From Acrasis kona (Eukaryota; Heterolobosea; Eutetramitea; Acrasida; Acrasidae): a DNA stretch of 64,000 nucleotides. The stretch lies in NCBI GenBank assembly GCA_026419775.2, contig JAOPGA020000879.1, forward strand, positions 41,883 to 105,882, given 5' to 3'. A program made the position numbers and the translations under genes. Below, one piece after another: positions 10,838 through 20,550 of the stretch (within the stretch, counting starts at the first letter, position 1; every line of letters begins with the position of its first letter). The notes below the pieces were generated by a model. The model searched no databases, was not told where the DNA came from, and was given only the letters and a program-made list of their open reading frames with translations.

Positions 10838-12059
10838 ATGTTTTATCAAGTTTTGGGTGAAAGCACAAGGCATGTTCGCGCTCGCGATGATCTGTTCTCA
10901 CGACCAAGCGAGGTTGTAAACTGGGGTTCACCAAGAACCCAAGGCCGATACACTGGAGAACAGGAGGATATCGAAAGTGGTGAACGTATATCAAGATGTC
11001 GTGCTCTTGAAGGCATATCTGACTTAGCTATAACACAAGAGGATGTAATTATAACATTATCAAGAAACGGCTCTATAGGTTATGTTGCAAAATCATCCCA
11101 TGCAATACGTTGGATTCAAGACGAAGAAGCGGATAATTATAAATTTATCAAAGTTATTGGTTCTGGTCTAGCACTAACAGGTACTCAGATGACATTTTAC
11201 ATTAATAACCATTAGAATGTGGAAAAGTAGCAACAATAAACAACTCGCACATCGTCATACTTCCCATTAAACACAAAATTAAAGACATTGCATCTGGATC
11301 AAACCATTTCTACGCCATCACTGGTAAGTGAAACCCTCTTGTTTGAAATGCTGACTCATCTAGATGACAACCGCATACTAGCGTGGGGAGAAAATCAAAC
11401 TGGACAATGCGGTCTTGGCGACAGAAGAAACAAACCATCGCCTGAGGAAATTAAATTGTTTCGTGGTGAGGTTGTTTTCATTGCTCCTGGATCCAACCAT
11501 ACATTAGCCCTTAAAAATAACCAAGTTTATTCTTGGGGCATGGATTCGCATGGACAACTTGGACAAGGCTACACTGATGGTTTGGCTGTCCCGATGCTAA
11601 TAAAGAGAATAAAGGATGTAGATGTTATTGAAATTGCCGCTGGCAAATCTCACTCATTAGCACTTTCCAGTTCTGGTGTTGTTTACGCTTGGGGCGATAC
11701 TGGAATGGGACATGTATCGAATTCTTCTGGATTTGTAGTAGATGGTCTATCGCTCTATAAAATTGTACATATCTTTAGTGGTTATTTGTCCGGACACACT
11801 TTTTGCTCAAAGCGATCGTGGTGATATGCTGTGTTTTGGTCTCAACCACACTGGACAATGCGACGCTCGGCCTCGAAATTTCTTCTCCGTTACAACACCA
11901 AAAAAAATTGATTTTGTAAGGAGCAGGTTCAAGTTTAAATTAATTTTATGTTCTACTGAAACTTTTGCCTTGAGTATAGAAAATACAGAGAGTACATATG
12001 CATTGCTACACAACAACAAGTCCTTTACAGACGTCGTCATTTGTACGAATCAAGATTGA
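10838..12059 (+). CDS. RCC1-repeat protein, frameshifted in this assembly
   Basis: Introns 11181-11215 and 11324-11363. The product (about 381 residues if one base is ignored) has RCC1-type propeller blades: ILAWGENQTGQCGLGDRRNK, VVFIAPGSNHTLALKNNQVY, WGMDSHGQLGQGYTDG, IAAGKSHSLALSSSGVVYAW and MLCFGLNHTGQCDARP. The blade at 11770-11830 is broken: SGYLSGHTF and AQSDRGDMLCFG lie in different frames, joined exactly if the T run at 11800-11804 has four T instead of five. A 34-nt intron with a poor GTCTAT donor is a weaker alternative. The frame ends at HNNKSFTDVVICTNQD, which looks like the opening of a BTB domain cut short by TGA. A second frame stays open to TAA at 12130. Function beyond the fold (often Ran GEF or E3 adaptor) is unknown. 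Confidence 0.75.
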
Positions 12060-12243
12060 GTCATGGAAATCAGGCTTTGTTTGTTGAACAACACTCCTGT
12101 GAACAATACAAGACAATTCCGGAACATTAAAAAATTATCCTGTAAAAGTAGTTATTTATTGTTAACGATCTATTTGCGGACATTTCAAAAGTCATTTTTT
12201 CATCTTTGTCAAAGTACCAATCAGAGGTTCGAAGAGGTCGGCC

Positions 12244-13374
12244 ATGTCGAATCACAAGGGTAGTTTGATAGCAGCAATTTCGCCATGGACACCAACGGTT
12301 AGTGAAATGGAGCTAATAACAAGCTCTTCGAACAAAGACGGGGAGGCGGAGACTACAACAAATGTGGACACAAAGTCATCGTTTCTCAACAGCGAAGGCA
12401 CTGACCCAATTTATAAACATTGGCCCAGCAACAGTAAACTAGTTTGTGGTGGAAAAGCCATTTTCGGACCAGACAAGTTGTTTCTCGTTAGCATTGTATT
12501 AATAATCATACCAACACTATCATATCCCGCACAAGTATGGTCCTATTTTATACTTTCTCAACACCCCGCGCTCTATTCCATCATTGTCGGAATCAGCATC
12601 ATTGGATTGTTGGTTGTAACAAGTTCCTTTTTTTACACAGCGAGTTGCGATCCAGGTATTTTACCTAGAAAGCAAATGATCCTCAGCAGCATCTATAAAC
12701 ACAGCGACTCACAATATTCAGACTTTCAGTCGAATCAAGTTGACCCGAACAGAATTAATGAAGCACAGATCAGAACAAAATCAGATTTACTACCGCCCAC
12801 CTATCAAACGGTATATGTGCAAGGGGTACCGACTGCTCTCAAGTACTGTTACACATGTCACATTTACAGACCTCCACGTGCGTCACATTGCCAACGATGT
12901 GAGAATTGTGTGGAGAAGTTCGACCACCATTGTCCATGGACCGGAACATGTATTGGCAGGAGAAACTATGCTAGCTTTTCTGTTTTCACATTTAGTGCAG
13001 CCATCATGTGCATCTTTGTCATGGCTACATGCATTCTTCACCTTGTTCTTGTAAGCATCGAGGAATATACAAACACAAACCAAAGCGGAGGATTAGCATT
13101 CGGTCGTGTTTTGGGAAGATGTCCAGTGTCCATTCTACTATTACTCTACTTTACTGGAATCGGAATCTTTACCGGAAGTTTGACTGCTTTTCATTCGTAT
13201 TTGATCTGTACGAACCAAACCACCTACGAAAGTATTAAAAGTAAAAATAAGAGCATGTACTCAATGGGTTTGGTCAGGAACATTCTTGACTTTTTGAGTA
13301 TAGACAGGTGCACAAAGACATTAGACCCATCGGCTCCATTACCGAAGCCAATCAGAATGACAACACAAGAATAA
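12244..13374 (+). CDS. DHHC-type protein S-acyltransferase
   Basis: Intronless, 376 residues. It transfers palmitate to cysteines of membrane-associated proteins, normally at Golgi or plasma membrane. The Cys-rich domain CYTCHIYRPPRASHCQRC...CVEKFDHHCPWTGTCIGRRN has the catalytic DHHC at residues 227-230 and all zinc-binding Cys/His residues. Two hydrophobic segments precede it (about 79-95, 110-130) and two follow. The TTxE motif appears as TTYE after the last span. The DPG motif (CDPGILPR) follows helix 2. The layout resembles human ZDHHC9/14/18. The first ATG is used; the stop is followed by AT-rich sequence. Confidence 0.95.
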   Translation: MSNHKGSLIAAISPWTPTVSEMELITSSSNKDGEAETTTNVDTKSSFLNSEGTDPIYKHWPSNSKLVCGGKAIFGPDKLFLVSIVLIIIPTLSYPAQVWSYFILSQHPALYSIIVGISIIGLLVVTSSFFYTASCDPGILPRKQMILSSIYKHSDSQYSDFQSNQVDPNRINEAQIRTKSDLLPPTYQTVYVQGVPTALKYCYTCHIYRPPRASHCQRCENCVEKFDHHCPWTGTCIGRRNYASFSVFTFSAAIMCIFVMATCILHLVLVSIEEYTNTNQSGGLAFGRVLGRCPVSILLLLYFTGIGIFTGSLTAFHSYLICTNQTTYESIKSKNKSMYSMGLVRNILDFLSIDRCTKTLDPSAPLPKPIRMTTQE

Positions 13375-13491
13375 ATGTAAATATTTAGTAATTTAATTGT
13401 TGTATTTGTGAGAACGTACGGTCTGTTGTTCGTTAAAATCCGCTTTTACAAAAATAGAAAGTATCGGATACTGGTTGGAAGAAAGCGAGTG

Positions 13492-14960
13492 ATGGTTTTA
13501 TACAAGGCTGCCTACTACGAGGGCACTGATGTTGAGGAGAAGGAGCCAATAACCAAACACAATGCTGAGGAGCCAATTAACAAGGGAGAGGCAAAAAGCA
13601 CGTAAGTAAATTTGGTACAACACGTCTTTTAACTTTTCTTTAAAGAGATTTTCAAGCTCTAGTAAACATAATTAAAGCCAACATTGGCTCAGGTATACTC
13701 ACGATGCCATTCGCCTATAAAAATGGAGGAGTGATTCTTGGCACGATAGCACTAGTCACGGTCGCTCTTATAACAATGCACTGCATTACACTTTTGGTCA
13801 AATGTAAGAAAAAACTAGTTCGTGATTTAAAAGCAAGAAAGCGGGAGCAAGGAGAGGATTTTGATGAGAACGAAATTGTTACGTACGGTGATGTTGGAAA
13901 AGAAACCATGGGGAAGTTCGGCACTGCATTTATATCTACATTGTTAGTATTCACACAGACTGGATTTTGCTGTGCTTATCTAAACTTTATTGGAGGTAAC
14001 ATGCACGAGATGGTTCCTGCTCTTCGCGAGTGGCACTACATTATAATATCGCTTGTTGTGCTCATTCCAATATGCCTCATACGCAACCTGAAACATTTAT
14101 CCTTACTGTCCATTATTAGTGAGATCTTGATGTTGGCCGGCATGGGTATCGTCATCTATTTTGACATTTTCACGCTCTCCACTACAAGTTTTCCTGGTGA
14201 CCGCAGAATCAGTACATTTGACTTTAAAAACTTCCCTGTATTCTTTGGTATTTGCATCTTCGGCTTTGAAGGAATTGGGTTGGCATTACCAGTTGAATCC
14301 AACATGAAGAATAAAAAACACTTTAAAGCGGTATTATATACTGCAGAGTCATTAGTTGGAATTATGATGGGTGTTTTTGGTCTTTTCGGATATATTGCTT
14401 TTGCTCACAATGTGCAGAGTATGATTACCCTCAATATTCCCTCGGGTAGTTCCTTGGGAATAGTAATTAAAGTTGGGTTCATCATCGCTCTTGCTTTCAC
14501 TTATCCTATGCAATTATTCCCAGTTAGCGAGTTGTTTGATGGATATCTTGATGTTGTAATTGAGAAATTTAAACGCAAGCCAAGCGGAGATGAAAGTCAG
14601 TTTTTGTTTAATCCTACCACTAACTCCTTGGAAGTACAAACAAAAACTTCAAGAAAAGCTACATTGCTTCGTTGGATTGCAGGAAGCGTAATGCGTGCAG
14701 TGGTAATCATTCTCACAGCCGTCCTGGCCGCATCCATACCAGACTTTGGTTCTTTCCTTTCACTAATTGGAGGGTTGGGCGGCACACTACTTGCTTTCGT
14801 CCTGCCATGTATTATTCACATTATTGTTTACAGAAAAGAAATGCATTGGTATGTTTTTGCCAAAGATATTTCGATAGCAACGTTTGGTATTTTGGCATCC
14901 GCAATAACTACATGGACAGCAATTGACAACATGATAAAGGGGCGGAAAGGAGGGCACTAA
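13492..14960 (+). CDS. Amino-acid/auxin permease-family transporter (AAAP)
   Basis: Two exons (intron 13602-13645) encode 474 residues. After a 40-residue charged N-terminus the family hallmark ANIGSGILTMPFAYKNGG opens helix 1; about 11 hydrophobic segments follow, with a charged loop (KCKKKLVRDLKARKREQ) and GFEGIGLALPVESNM in the middle as in SLC36/SLC38-like proton-coupled amino-acid transporters. Substrate and membrane (plasma, lysosome or vacuole) cannot be read from sequence. The start ATG lies 84 bases inside a longer open frame; I chose it because the exon then begins with a short cytosolic tail as in homologues. Confidence 0.88.
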
Positions 14961-15055
14961 CAATTCTGATTAAAGTATAGTTTTATTGTAAAGTTAACTT
15001 TGACTTTTGACTGTTGTTGATGCCATTGTTAGACACTTCCTTTTAAGATAATTAA

Positions 15056-16129
15056 ATGTTTGAGAAGACGGGGCCTGTCAGCAAAAAGCAGCTTCAGCAT
15101 ATACTAGCAAGAGGACAGAACACTCGTGTTATAAATTTAACAGAGACGGGCGCAAATGTGAAAACTTTGGAGCTTCTCAAGAAGCTTTTGCAGCGTCAAT
15201 CACAAGCATATCATGTAATAGAGTTATACGGCAATGGCATCAAGGACGATAGCCTTATTGCACTTAGGGAACTTGTAGATATGTTCACGTCTATTGATAC
15301 TCTCAAGTTGGAGTTTAATGGCATAACTGAGCACGGTGCGGCTTTCATATCAGGGTGGCTGCAAGAAAACAACAACATCAAAAGCATAGACCTCTATGAG
15401 AATAAAATAGGAGACGCAGGGGTATTTGAAGCTTCTGAAATGTTAAGGAGGGGCTGTGGACTAGAGTATCTTGGCCTCTTCGGTTGTGGTATCACGAACA
15501 AAGGAGCAAGGTACTTGATAAAAGCGCTTCAAACAAACACAACAATTAAAAAGATTAACCTGTATAACAATGAAATTGATGAGGAGTATGTTGAAATTAT
15601 TGATTCAATGTTATCCAACAATGCAGGCGTGAAAACGCTTGTACCAACATTGCCTAATGGTGAAGAAGAACTAGAAGACATGACAGAATTTGACGAGGAG
15701 GAAGAAGAGGATTTGGCTCCCATTCAAGTTAGAACGCTTGCAAGAGCACAACCTGCACCCAAACTTCATAAAGTACCCATTTCCAAGTCAAAGACCAAAC
15801 AAGAATGGGAAGTAGAACGTGATAAGATGGTTGCACTTTTAGATAAACTAGTGGCCCAAAGAAAACAACTCTTAACACAGCAATACAAAGACAATGAATA
15901 CGTATTTGCAGAAAAATTAATCTCTCCCGTAGTGTTCACACCATTCTCCCCAACGACACCAAGTGAGATTGAGGACAACCTAAGGTTTGCCTCGCCAAAT
16001 GCAGCACAAGGACACTCAAGCTCATCACCAGCAAGTGGACCTGAACTGACGGAAGAAATTATAATCAATAATGTGGATACAAAAAATACAAAATCAAATA
16101 CTGTACATCTCAGTTTATTAAAAGTATAA
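15056..16129 (+). CDS. Leucine-rich-repeat protein, ribonuclease-inhibitor type
   Basis: Intronless, 357 residues. Residues 1-200 contain about six LRRs of the long ribonuclease-inhibitor class (for example IKSIDLYENKIGDAGVFEAS, LEYLGLFGCGITNKGARYLI, IKKINLYNNEIDEEYVEIID). An acidic run (EEELEDMTEFDEEEEEDL) follows, then a coiled segment (EWEVERDKMVALLDKLVAQR) and a Ser/Pro-rich tail. LRRs of this class bind proteins; RanGAP and NLRC3-like proteins share the layout, and the acidic run after the repeats is reminiscent of RanGAP. The catalytic RanGAP arginine cannot be identified by eye. The stop is 4 bp from the convergent hydroxylase stop. Confidence 0.75.
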   Translation: MFEKTGPVSKKQLQHILARGQNTRVINLTETGANVKTLELLKKLLQRQSQAYHVIELYGNGIKDDSLIALRELVDMFTSIDTLKLEFNGITEHGAAFISGWLQENNNIKSIDLYENKIGDAGVFEASEMLRRGCGLEYLGLFGCGITNKGARYLIKALQTNTTIKKINLYNNEIDEEYVEIIDSMLSNNAGVKTLVPTLPNGEEELEDMTEFDEEEEEDLAPIQVRTLARAQPAPKLHKVPISKSKTKQEWEVERDKMVALLDKLVAQRKQLLTQQYKDNEYVFAEKLISPVVFTPFSPTTPSEIEDNLRFASPNAAQGHSSSSPASGPELTEEIIINNVDTKNTKSNTVHLSLLKV

Positions 16130-16133
16130 GTTC

Positions 16134-17000
16134 TTAAGAAGACCATCTTTTTTGTCTGATCCACTTTGTGACAATCCATTTTTCTCCTTTTATTACTGGT
16201 AAACCTCCATGAAGCGCTTCATTGTCCTCCTCACCACTAGAAAAGAATTAGATATCAGAACAAGTCAATAAGCCTTACCTTGGCAATAAATCATAAAATA
16301 GGATGCCATCACCCTTGACTGGTTTGACTTTAATGTCTGGCTTAGGGAACCATGTCTCTCCACCTTCCTCAACGTCATCCAAAAAGATGATGAATGTAGC
16401 ATATCTTTGACCATGATCTTTTAGTTGTTGCTCTTGATGTTCGTTCAAGTTTCTTGGGAACCAATCAAAATGTGGTTTATATTCTTGTGTTGGGTCGTAG
16501 TGCAACAAATGTAGCTGCTCCATGAATGAAGGCTCAATGTGTGTAACTGCTGAAATTCTGTCGTCAATAAATTTACTTTGGCTGTATGGAACCCAATATC
16601 CCGAAGAAGAACGATCTTGGATTACTTCATCGCTTTTAGCCCCAACAACTTTAGACCTCTCCAACTTATCTTTTCCCATATTAATGACCTCATCACATTC
16701 TTTGTGTGACAAGAACTTGGAGTAATAAAAAAGTCTTGGACTCCATGAAAGAACTTTCATGTTTCTGTATGGGTCATACATCTCGCCCTCAGATTTGATT
16801 GATCCACCAACGGCTCCAACAACATTTGCGGAAACTGCTGTGGCTGCATCTGGACTTCTAAAAAATACTATGTAAAGTATTATTAATAGAGAACACACTC
16901 CAAGTACGATAACTCTGTTCTTAGTCTTTCTTAAGCTTCTACCTAAGGAAGCCATCAAGGATGGAGGGTGGTCCTTAATACCAGCTGATAATGGTAGCAT
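16134..17000 (-). CDS. Prolyl 4-hydroxylase-like 2-oxoglutarate/Fe(II) dioxygenase, type II membrane protein
   Basis: Two exons (intron 16237-16278) give 274 residues. It is expected to hydroxylate proline in secretory proteins using O2 and 2-oxoglutarate. A single membrane span (about 29-47, RVIVLGVCSLLIILYIVFF) follows a short basic cytosolic tail, placing the enzyme in the ER/Golgi lumen. Iron ligands: H177 and D179 in YKPHFDWF and H250 in NEALHGG (second exon); K260 in GEKWIVTKW fits the 2-oxoglutarate contact. The motif ATFIIFLDDVEEGGETWFPK is diagnostic for P4H. Without splicing the protein would lose the third iron ligand, so the intron is required. A second ATG at codon 16 is possible. 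Confidence 0.92.
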
Positions 17001-17438
17001 TATTGTAAATATTGTTTTGCTATAGGTTGGCTGTCAAAGAACCTACTTTAAAAATACAAAAATCAACTAGAAAGTGGGTTTTAAGGAAAGTGGTCTGTTA
17101 TAAATATCTTGGGATTTGATTGAAAAACCGACATAACAATTATAACGGGGATCATCAAATAAATATTTATTAATTGATTATCTGTGTTTTGTTAAACTTC
17201 GCAAGGCATTTATAGAAGACTTTGTTTAAAGTTTGCTTTGTTGTTCGAGTCTTGTTGAATTAATTAAATCTAGCGGTATCAATTTACCACGCGAAATCAA
17301 ATCTTAAAAGTATACAGTATTAAAAGATACATCTGGTCTTAAATACTCTTGCGAAGCATTGGTGCACCTGCGGAGAATGCTGCTGTAGTCCAGATTTGAT
17401 TTGGATTGAGTATTGTAACGAACCATTGAGAAACAATC
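17001..17438. other. Divergent intergenic region
   Basis: This 438-bp spacer lies between the divergent hydroxylase and SNARE genes. It is AT-rich and has several short A/T runs, but no repeat, RNA gene or recognisable element. It presumably carries both promoters. Confidence 0.4.
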
Positions 17439-18407
17439 ATGAGTGGGTGGGGATTCCAAAGGACTGTGAGGTCTCAACCAACAGACATAGAAAAGAGTGC
17501 GAGGGGTGTATCGATAAAAGACACTCCAGCAAACAAAGTTAGTGCTGTGATGGAGGAGTTGTCGCACGACGTACACAAGTTCGGACGGCGAGTACACAAC
17601 ATTCAGCAATTTACAAAAGATATTGGAACCACGAGAGACAATGATAAGTTGCGCTCAAAATTAAAAGCAGAGAGGCAACATGCAGCGAAAATAAATGAGC
17701 GCATTCAGAAGAACATCAGCAAGTTATCTAGAAATTTGTTCGATACTCAACTACAAAACTCCCCCAACAAGGGGTCAGACATGCTTGATTCATCAAGTCT
17801 GTCGCACAGAAGACAGCAACTAAAAAAGTTGAAGACGCAAGTGCAAGACATGGAGCAACAATACAATGCTGCATTAAAAGAATCTTTGGCCAAGGAGAAG
17901 AAGCATGGTAAGAGGTCGAATTTGGATGACGATGAGCAGAACGAAGAGGGTATATACGGAGACGATTCGCGACAAAATGATGACAGCGACGATGATGACA
18001 GCAATCCAAATTCCACAAAAAGCATAGTGAGGGAGCAGATGAGGCAGATGAATAACCAACCAAAGAAAAATACGCATCAGCAACAACTAGACGACCAAAT
18101 CAAACTTGTCCTAAGCACGAACGACAAGAGCACTATAGATGTAGAAACAATGATTGCGCAAGAAACATATCGTGAAGTCAAAGAATTACAAGACAGTTAC
18201 AACGAACTACATGAATGTTTCAAAGATTTGAATACAATTATCAGCGAGCAAGATCCCGCGTTTGACGTAATTCTTGAGAATGTAACACAAGCGAATCAAA
18301 ATGTAGAGATGGGTGTCGAGGAGATTAAAGTTGCGAAGTCGATGACGGCCATCGGAGGAATACAGAAATTGACTAGCAAGCTGTCAATATTTAAAAAGAT
18401 TATGTAA
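17439..18407 (+). CDS. Qa-SNARE (syntaxin-like) without a membrane anchor
   Basis: Intronless, 322 residues. Residues 20-160 are helical with the look of a syntaxin Habc bundle (HDVHKFGRRVHNIQQFTKDI, KLRSKLKAERQHAAKINERI). A highly acidic/Asn/Gln linker follows. The SNARE motif spans about 236-300: REVKELQDSYNELHECFKDL, then NTIISEQDPAFDVILENVTQ, with the ionic zero-layer Gln at Q271. This resembles syntaxin-7/12 endosomal Qa-SNAREs. The family normally ends in a hydrophobic tail anchor; here the end is IGGIQKLTSKLSIFKKIM with no membrane span, and no hydrophobic stretch is seen in the other frames before the stop. It may bind membranes indirectly or by lipidation elsewhere, or a 3' exon is missed. 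Confidence 0.8.
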   Translation: MSGWGFQRTVRSQPTDIEKSARGVSIKDTPANKVSAVMEELSHDVHKFGRRVHNIQQFTKDIGTTRDNDKLRSKLKAERQHAAKINERIQKNISKLSRNLFDTQLQNSPNKGSDMLDSSSLSHRRQQLKKLKTQVQDMEQQYNAALKESLAKEKKHGKRSNLDDDEQNEEGIYGDDSRQNDDSDDDDSNPNSTKSIVREQMRQMNNQPKKNTHQQQLDDQIKLVLSTNDKSTIDVETMIAQETYREVKELQDSYNELHECFKDLNTIISEQDPAFDVILENVTQANQNVEMGVEEIKVAKSMTAIGGIQKLTSKLSIFKKIM

Positions 18408-18772
18408 AATGTTAATACACTGGAAGAATTCCTCACAATAGATTTGATAATAATACAAATAATAAAAATTTAATATTCTTAATCAGTGTGTTGATATTTT
18501 GTACTTATCCGATACTCATGTATAGGGGTCTCTTTTTACGTTACTAAAGTAAATGAATTGTTTTATTTTTTATTGTGCGTGCGCTGGTCGGCATTGTATA
18601 TAGTCAGAATGGTTTCGAGTGTTTTCATGAAAATTTCGAAAGAGTAGGCTACCGAAAGATAAAATTGAAGCCCTAAGAAGACTTGATTTTTTGGTTAACA
18701 AAATTGTAAAATAAAATATTTTTAGGCTTTGAAAATTGTAATAGGTAGTTGACCGACTTTAAAATACAAACA
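18408..18772. other. AT-rich intergenic region
   Basis: 365 bp between two plus-strand genes. AATAAA-like signals near 18460-18480 could end the SNARE transcript. I see no other feature. Confidence 0.4.
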
Positions 18773-19552
18773 ATGTCGAACTATCTCGGTTTGGGTTTAT
18801 ATATTGTAAATTGGATTTTTGGAACACAAGATAAAACTTTTGAAAAAGAAGACATGTCCACAAGAGGATANAACGGCTATCATGAAAAAAGAAACACTCC
18901 AGAGTCAGGAAAGCCATATCTATTCATGTTTGGAAGGACCATGGTTGAAGCTACTGATACAAGACACGCAGGACTGGTTATTGATATATTGGGTCATTCA
19001 GATGCAAACACGATTAGAGGAATCTTGATCCACGCCACTACAGACAGACACCAAACAGAAGCAAGGAGTGATTGCAAAACAGTCCTGATGGTAGAGGTCA
19101 AACCATTTGCTTGCGACTTGAAGGACGAAAGATTCCAGAAAATGAAGAAGCTTGATCTAATTGACACAGAGAGGTTTGCTGAAGGTACCAATATTGATGA
19201 GATGCCACTCAAGTACTTCAAGAAAGTCCTAAAAAACATTAACACCGGAGCCGACGAAGTATTCGAAAGCATGCTGGAGGAGAACAATCTGCAACTATCC
19301 TGCAGTCATGAGTGTACAAGTAATTGCAATCATGTCCCAGTCTGGTCCGAATCAGTAAACTGCCACATATTCCTGTTGAAGTTTTGCAGATTTATGGGTA
19401 TCAAAGAAGATCAGAGCCTTTTTGACAACAGATACAAGCACATGATCGATGCTGATGAGTGTTTTAGTTGCGCATACAGAACTGTCGAAAACTATAGCTA
19501 CGACAAAGCCATTGAGAGTCTTGAATCAAAACATGATGAAGGTGGCATGTAA
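18773..19552 (+). CDS. Putative permuted papain-fold protein (unknown function)
   Basis: 259 residues from ATG 18773. One ambiguous base (N at 18871) falls in the third position of a TAN codon: C or T gives Tyr, A or G gives a stop, so the gene is intact only if N is a pyrimidine. Two local motifs suggest a circularly permuted NlpC/P60 (LRAT/DeSI-like) fold: an N-terminal RHAGLVIDILGHSD histidine strand and a C-terminal NCHIFLLKFCRFMG, where NC-x-F on a helix is typical of the nucleophile Cys. Overall similarity to a named family is not recognised. A zinc-like cluster CSHECTSNCNH precedes the Cys motif. The N-terminal YLGLGLYIVNWIFG may be a membrane-associated helix. Confidence 0.65.
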   Translation: MSNYLGLGLYIVNWIFGTQDKTFEKEDMSTRGXNGYHEKRNTPESGKPYLFMFGRTMVEATDTRHAGLVIDILGHSDANTIRGILIHATTDRHQTEARSDCKTVLMVEVKPFACDLKDERFQKMKKLDLIDTERFAEGTNIDEMPLKYFKKVLKNINTGADEVFESMLEENNLQLSCSHECTSNCNHVPVWSESVNCHIFLLKFCRFMGIKEDQSLFDNRYKHMIDADECFSCAYRTVENYSYDKAIESLESKHDEGGM

Positions 19553-20467
19553 ATGTTAGAATAAATAATATATAACTCACATCCAGTCAAATTTAAGATG
19601 TCAGTAACAACATGTTAATCATTGAGTTTGAGGACAAAGAATACACTTTCCACTTCCACCATGTAGAGGAGATTGTCTTTCAAGTAGTGATATACTATTT
19701 AGAAATTCTTATTAAACTCATTTAGAATCAATCCTCTCACATGCTGTCCACTCACATAGTGTCACAACCGTCGTTAAGTAAAGTACTACAACACAATCAA
19801 CTAATACTTTTATAGAATCATACAAGTACAGGTAAGATTACGAATGAGAAAATCGTCATTTAACATTTTCGTAGCAAAGTAATGTAGTCCCTATGCAAAA
19901 CATGATCTAGTTATAAAGTAGAGATCATGATACCTTTTCAGTCATCGAAGTGTGGAGCAAGGCTCATGAGTCCTGCGGGACCTCCGACCTTGTTGCTATG
20001 TTCATCTACAAACAACTAACTGTTTGGAATTTTCTTCCAAGAATGACATTGATGGATACGTTTTAACATCACCTGAGGATAAAGATGCGATGGCACTTGG
20101 TGTGAGCTTTGGAAAGACTTGCCAAGGATTTGAGCGGTCTTGTCTAGTCTATGCAGACTAGTGTTGAAGATGATGTTGCACCTCTTTGATGGAGACCATG
20201 CGCACGTGGACATTGCACAACAAGTGGAGGATAACCGTGATTGACTGAGGTGATACGTTGTGTTTCCCTTGGTGTGTGAATGCTGGGACTTGTTTATGTG
20301 ATTTCTCTGCGTTTCCTGTTTCCACTCTGTGTGGCAGGCGTATTCGAGAACACATCAAAACATTCTACAATCTATACACTATAGTTTCAATTATATTCTT
20401 TATTACTCTGTGAACTCACATTTATACGACTGGTCAACAGAACTATGATTCATGTTAATTTTAAAAA
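19553..20467. other. Intergenic region with one short ORF
   Basis: About 0.9 kb upstream of the tRNA-Gly 3' end. A 37-codon plus-strand ORF (19612-19725, MLIIEFEDKEYTFHFHHVEE then a hydrophobic end) has protein-like composition but no neighbours or recognisable domain. Two overlapping minus-strand ORFs at 20016-20358 have composition expected by chance. Nothing else is visible. Confidence 0.35.
20463..20467 (-). terminator. RNA polymerase III terminator of tRNA-Gly
   Basis: Five T on the transcribed (minus) strand follow the discriminator base of the tRNA directly, the usual polymerase III stop. Its presence argues that the unusual tRNA gene was, or is, transcribed. Confidence 0.55.
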
Positions 20468-20550
20468 TGCATTGACGGGGATTTTCTTCGTATATCGAAC
20501 CCCGGTCTAGACGATGGCAACGTCCAATTCTACCACTAAACCATCAATGC
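20468..20550 (-). tRNA. tRNA-Gly(GCC) with a 12-nt insertion in the T loop
   Basis: 83 nt. Acceptor GCATTGA pairs perfectly with TCAATGC, discriminator A. D arm GTTT-AGTGGTA-GAAT; anticodon stem GGACG/CGTCT (one G-U) with loop TTGCCAT, anticodon GCC. The T stem CGGGG/CCCCG is perfect, but the loop is 19 nt instead of 7: TTCGA, then about 12 extra bases (TATACGAAGAAA), then AT. Without the insertion this is a textbook 71-nt eukaryotic tRNA-Gly. The insertion interrupts the internal promoter B box after GGTTCGA. Either it is a pseudogene or the extra bases are an intron at a non-canonical place. Canonical tRNA introns lie at 37/38. Confidence 0.8.

Noticed and set aside
11747-11780. 34-nt intron as the explanation of the RCC1 frame change
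   Set aside because: It has a poor GTCTAT donor and would delete the KIVHIFSG part of a well-formed RCC1 blade; a T-run indel fits better, though cDNA should decide.
20016-20358. Two overlapping minus-strand ORFs beside tRNA-Gly
   Set aside because: No motif, no splice partners, overlapping frames with chance-like composition.
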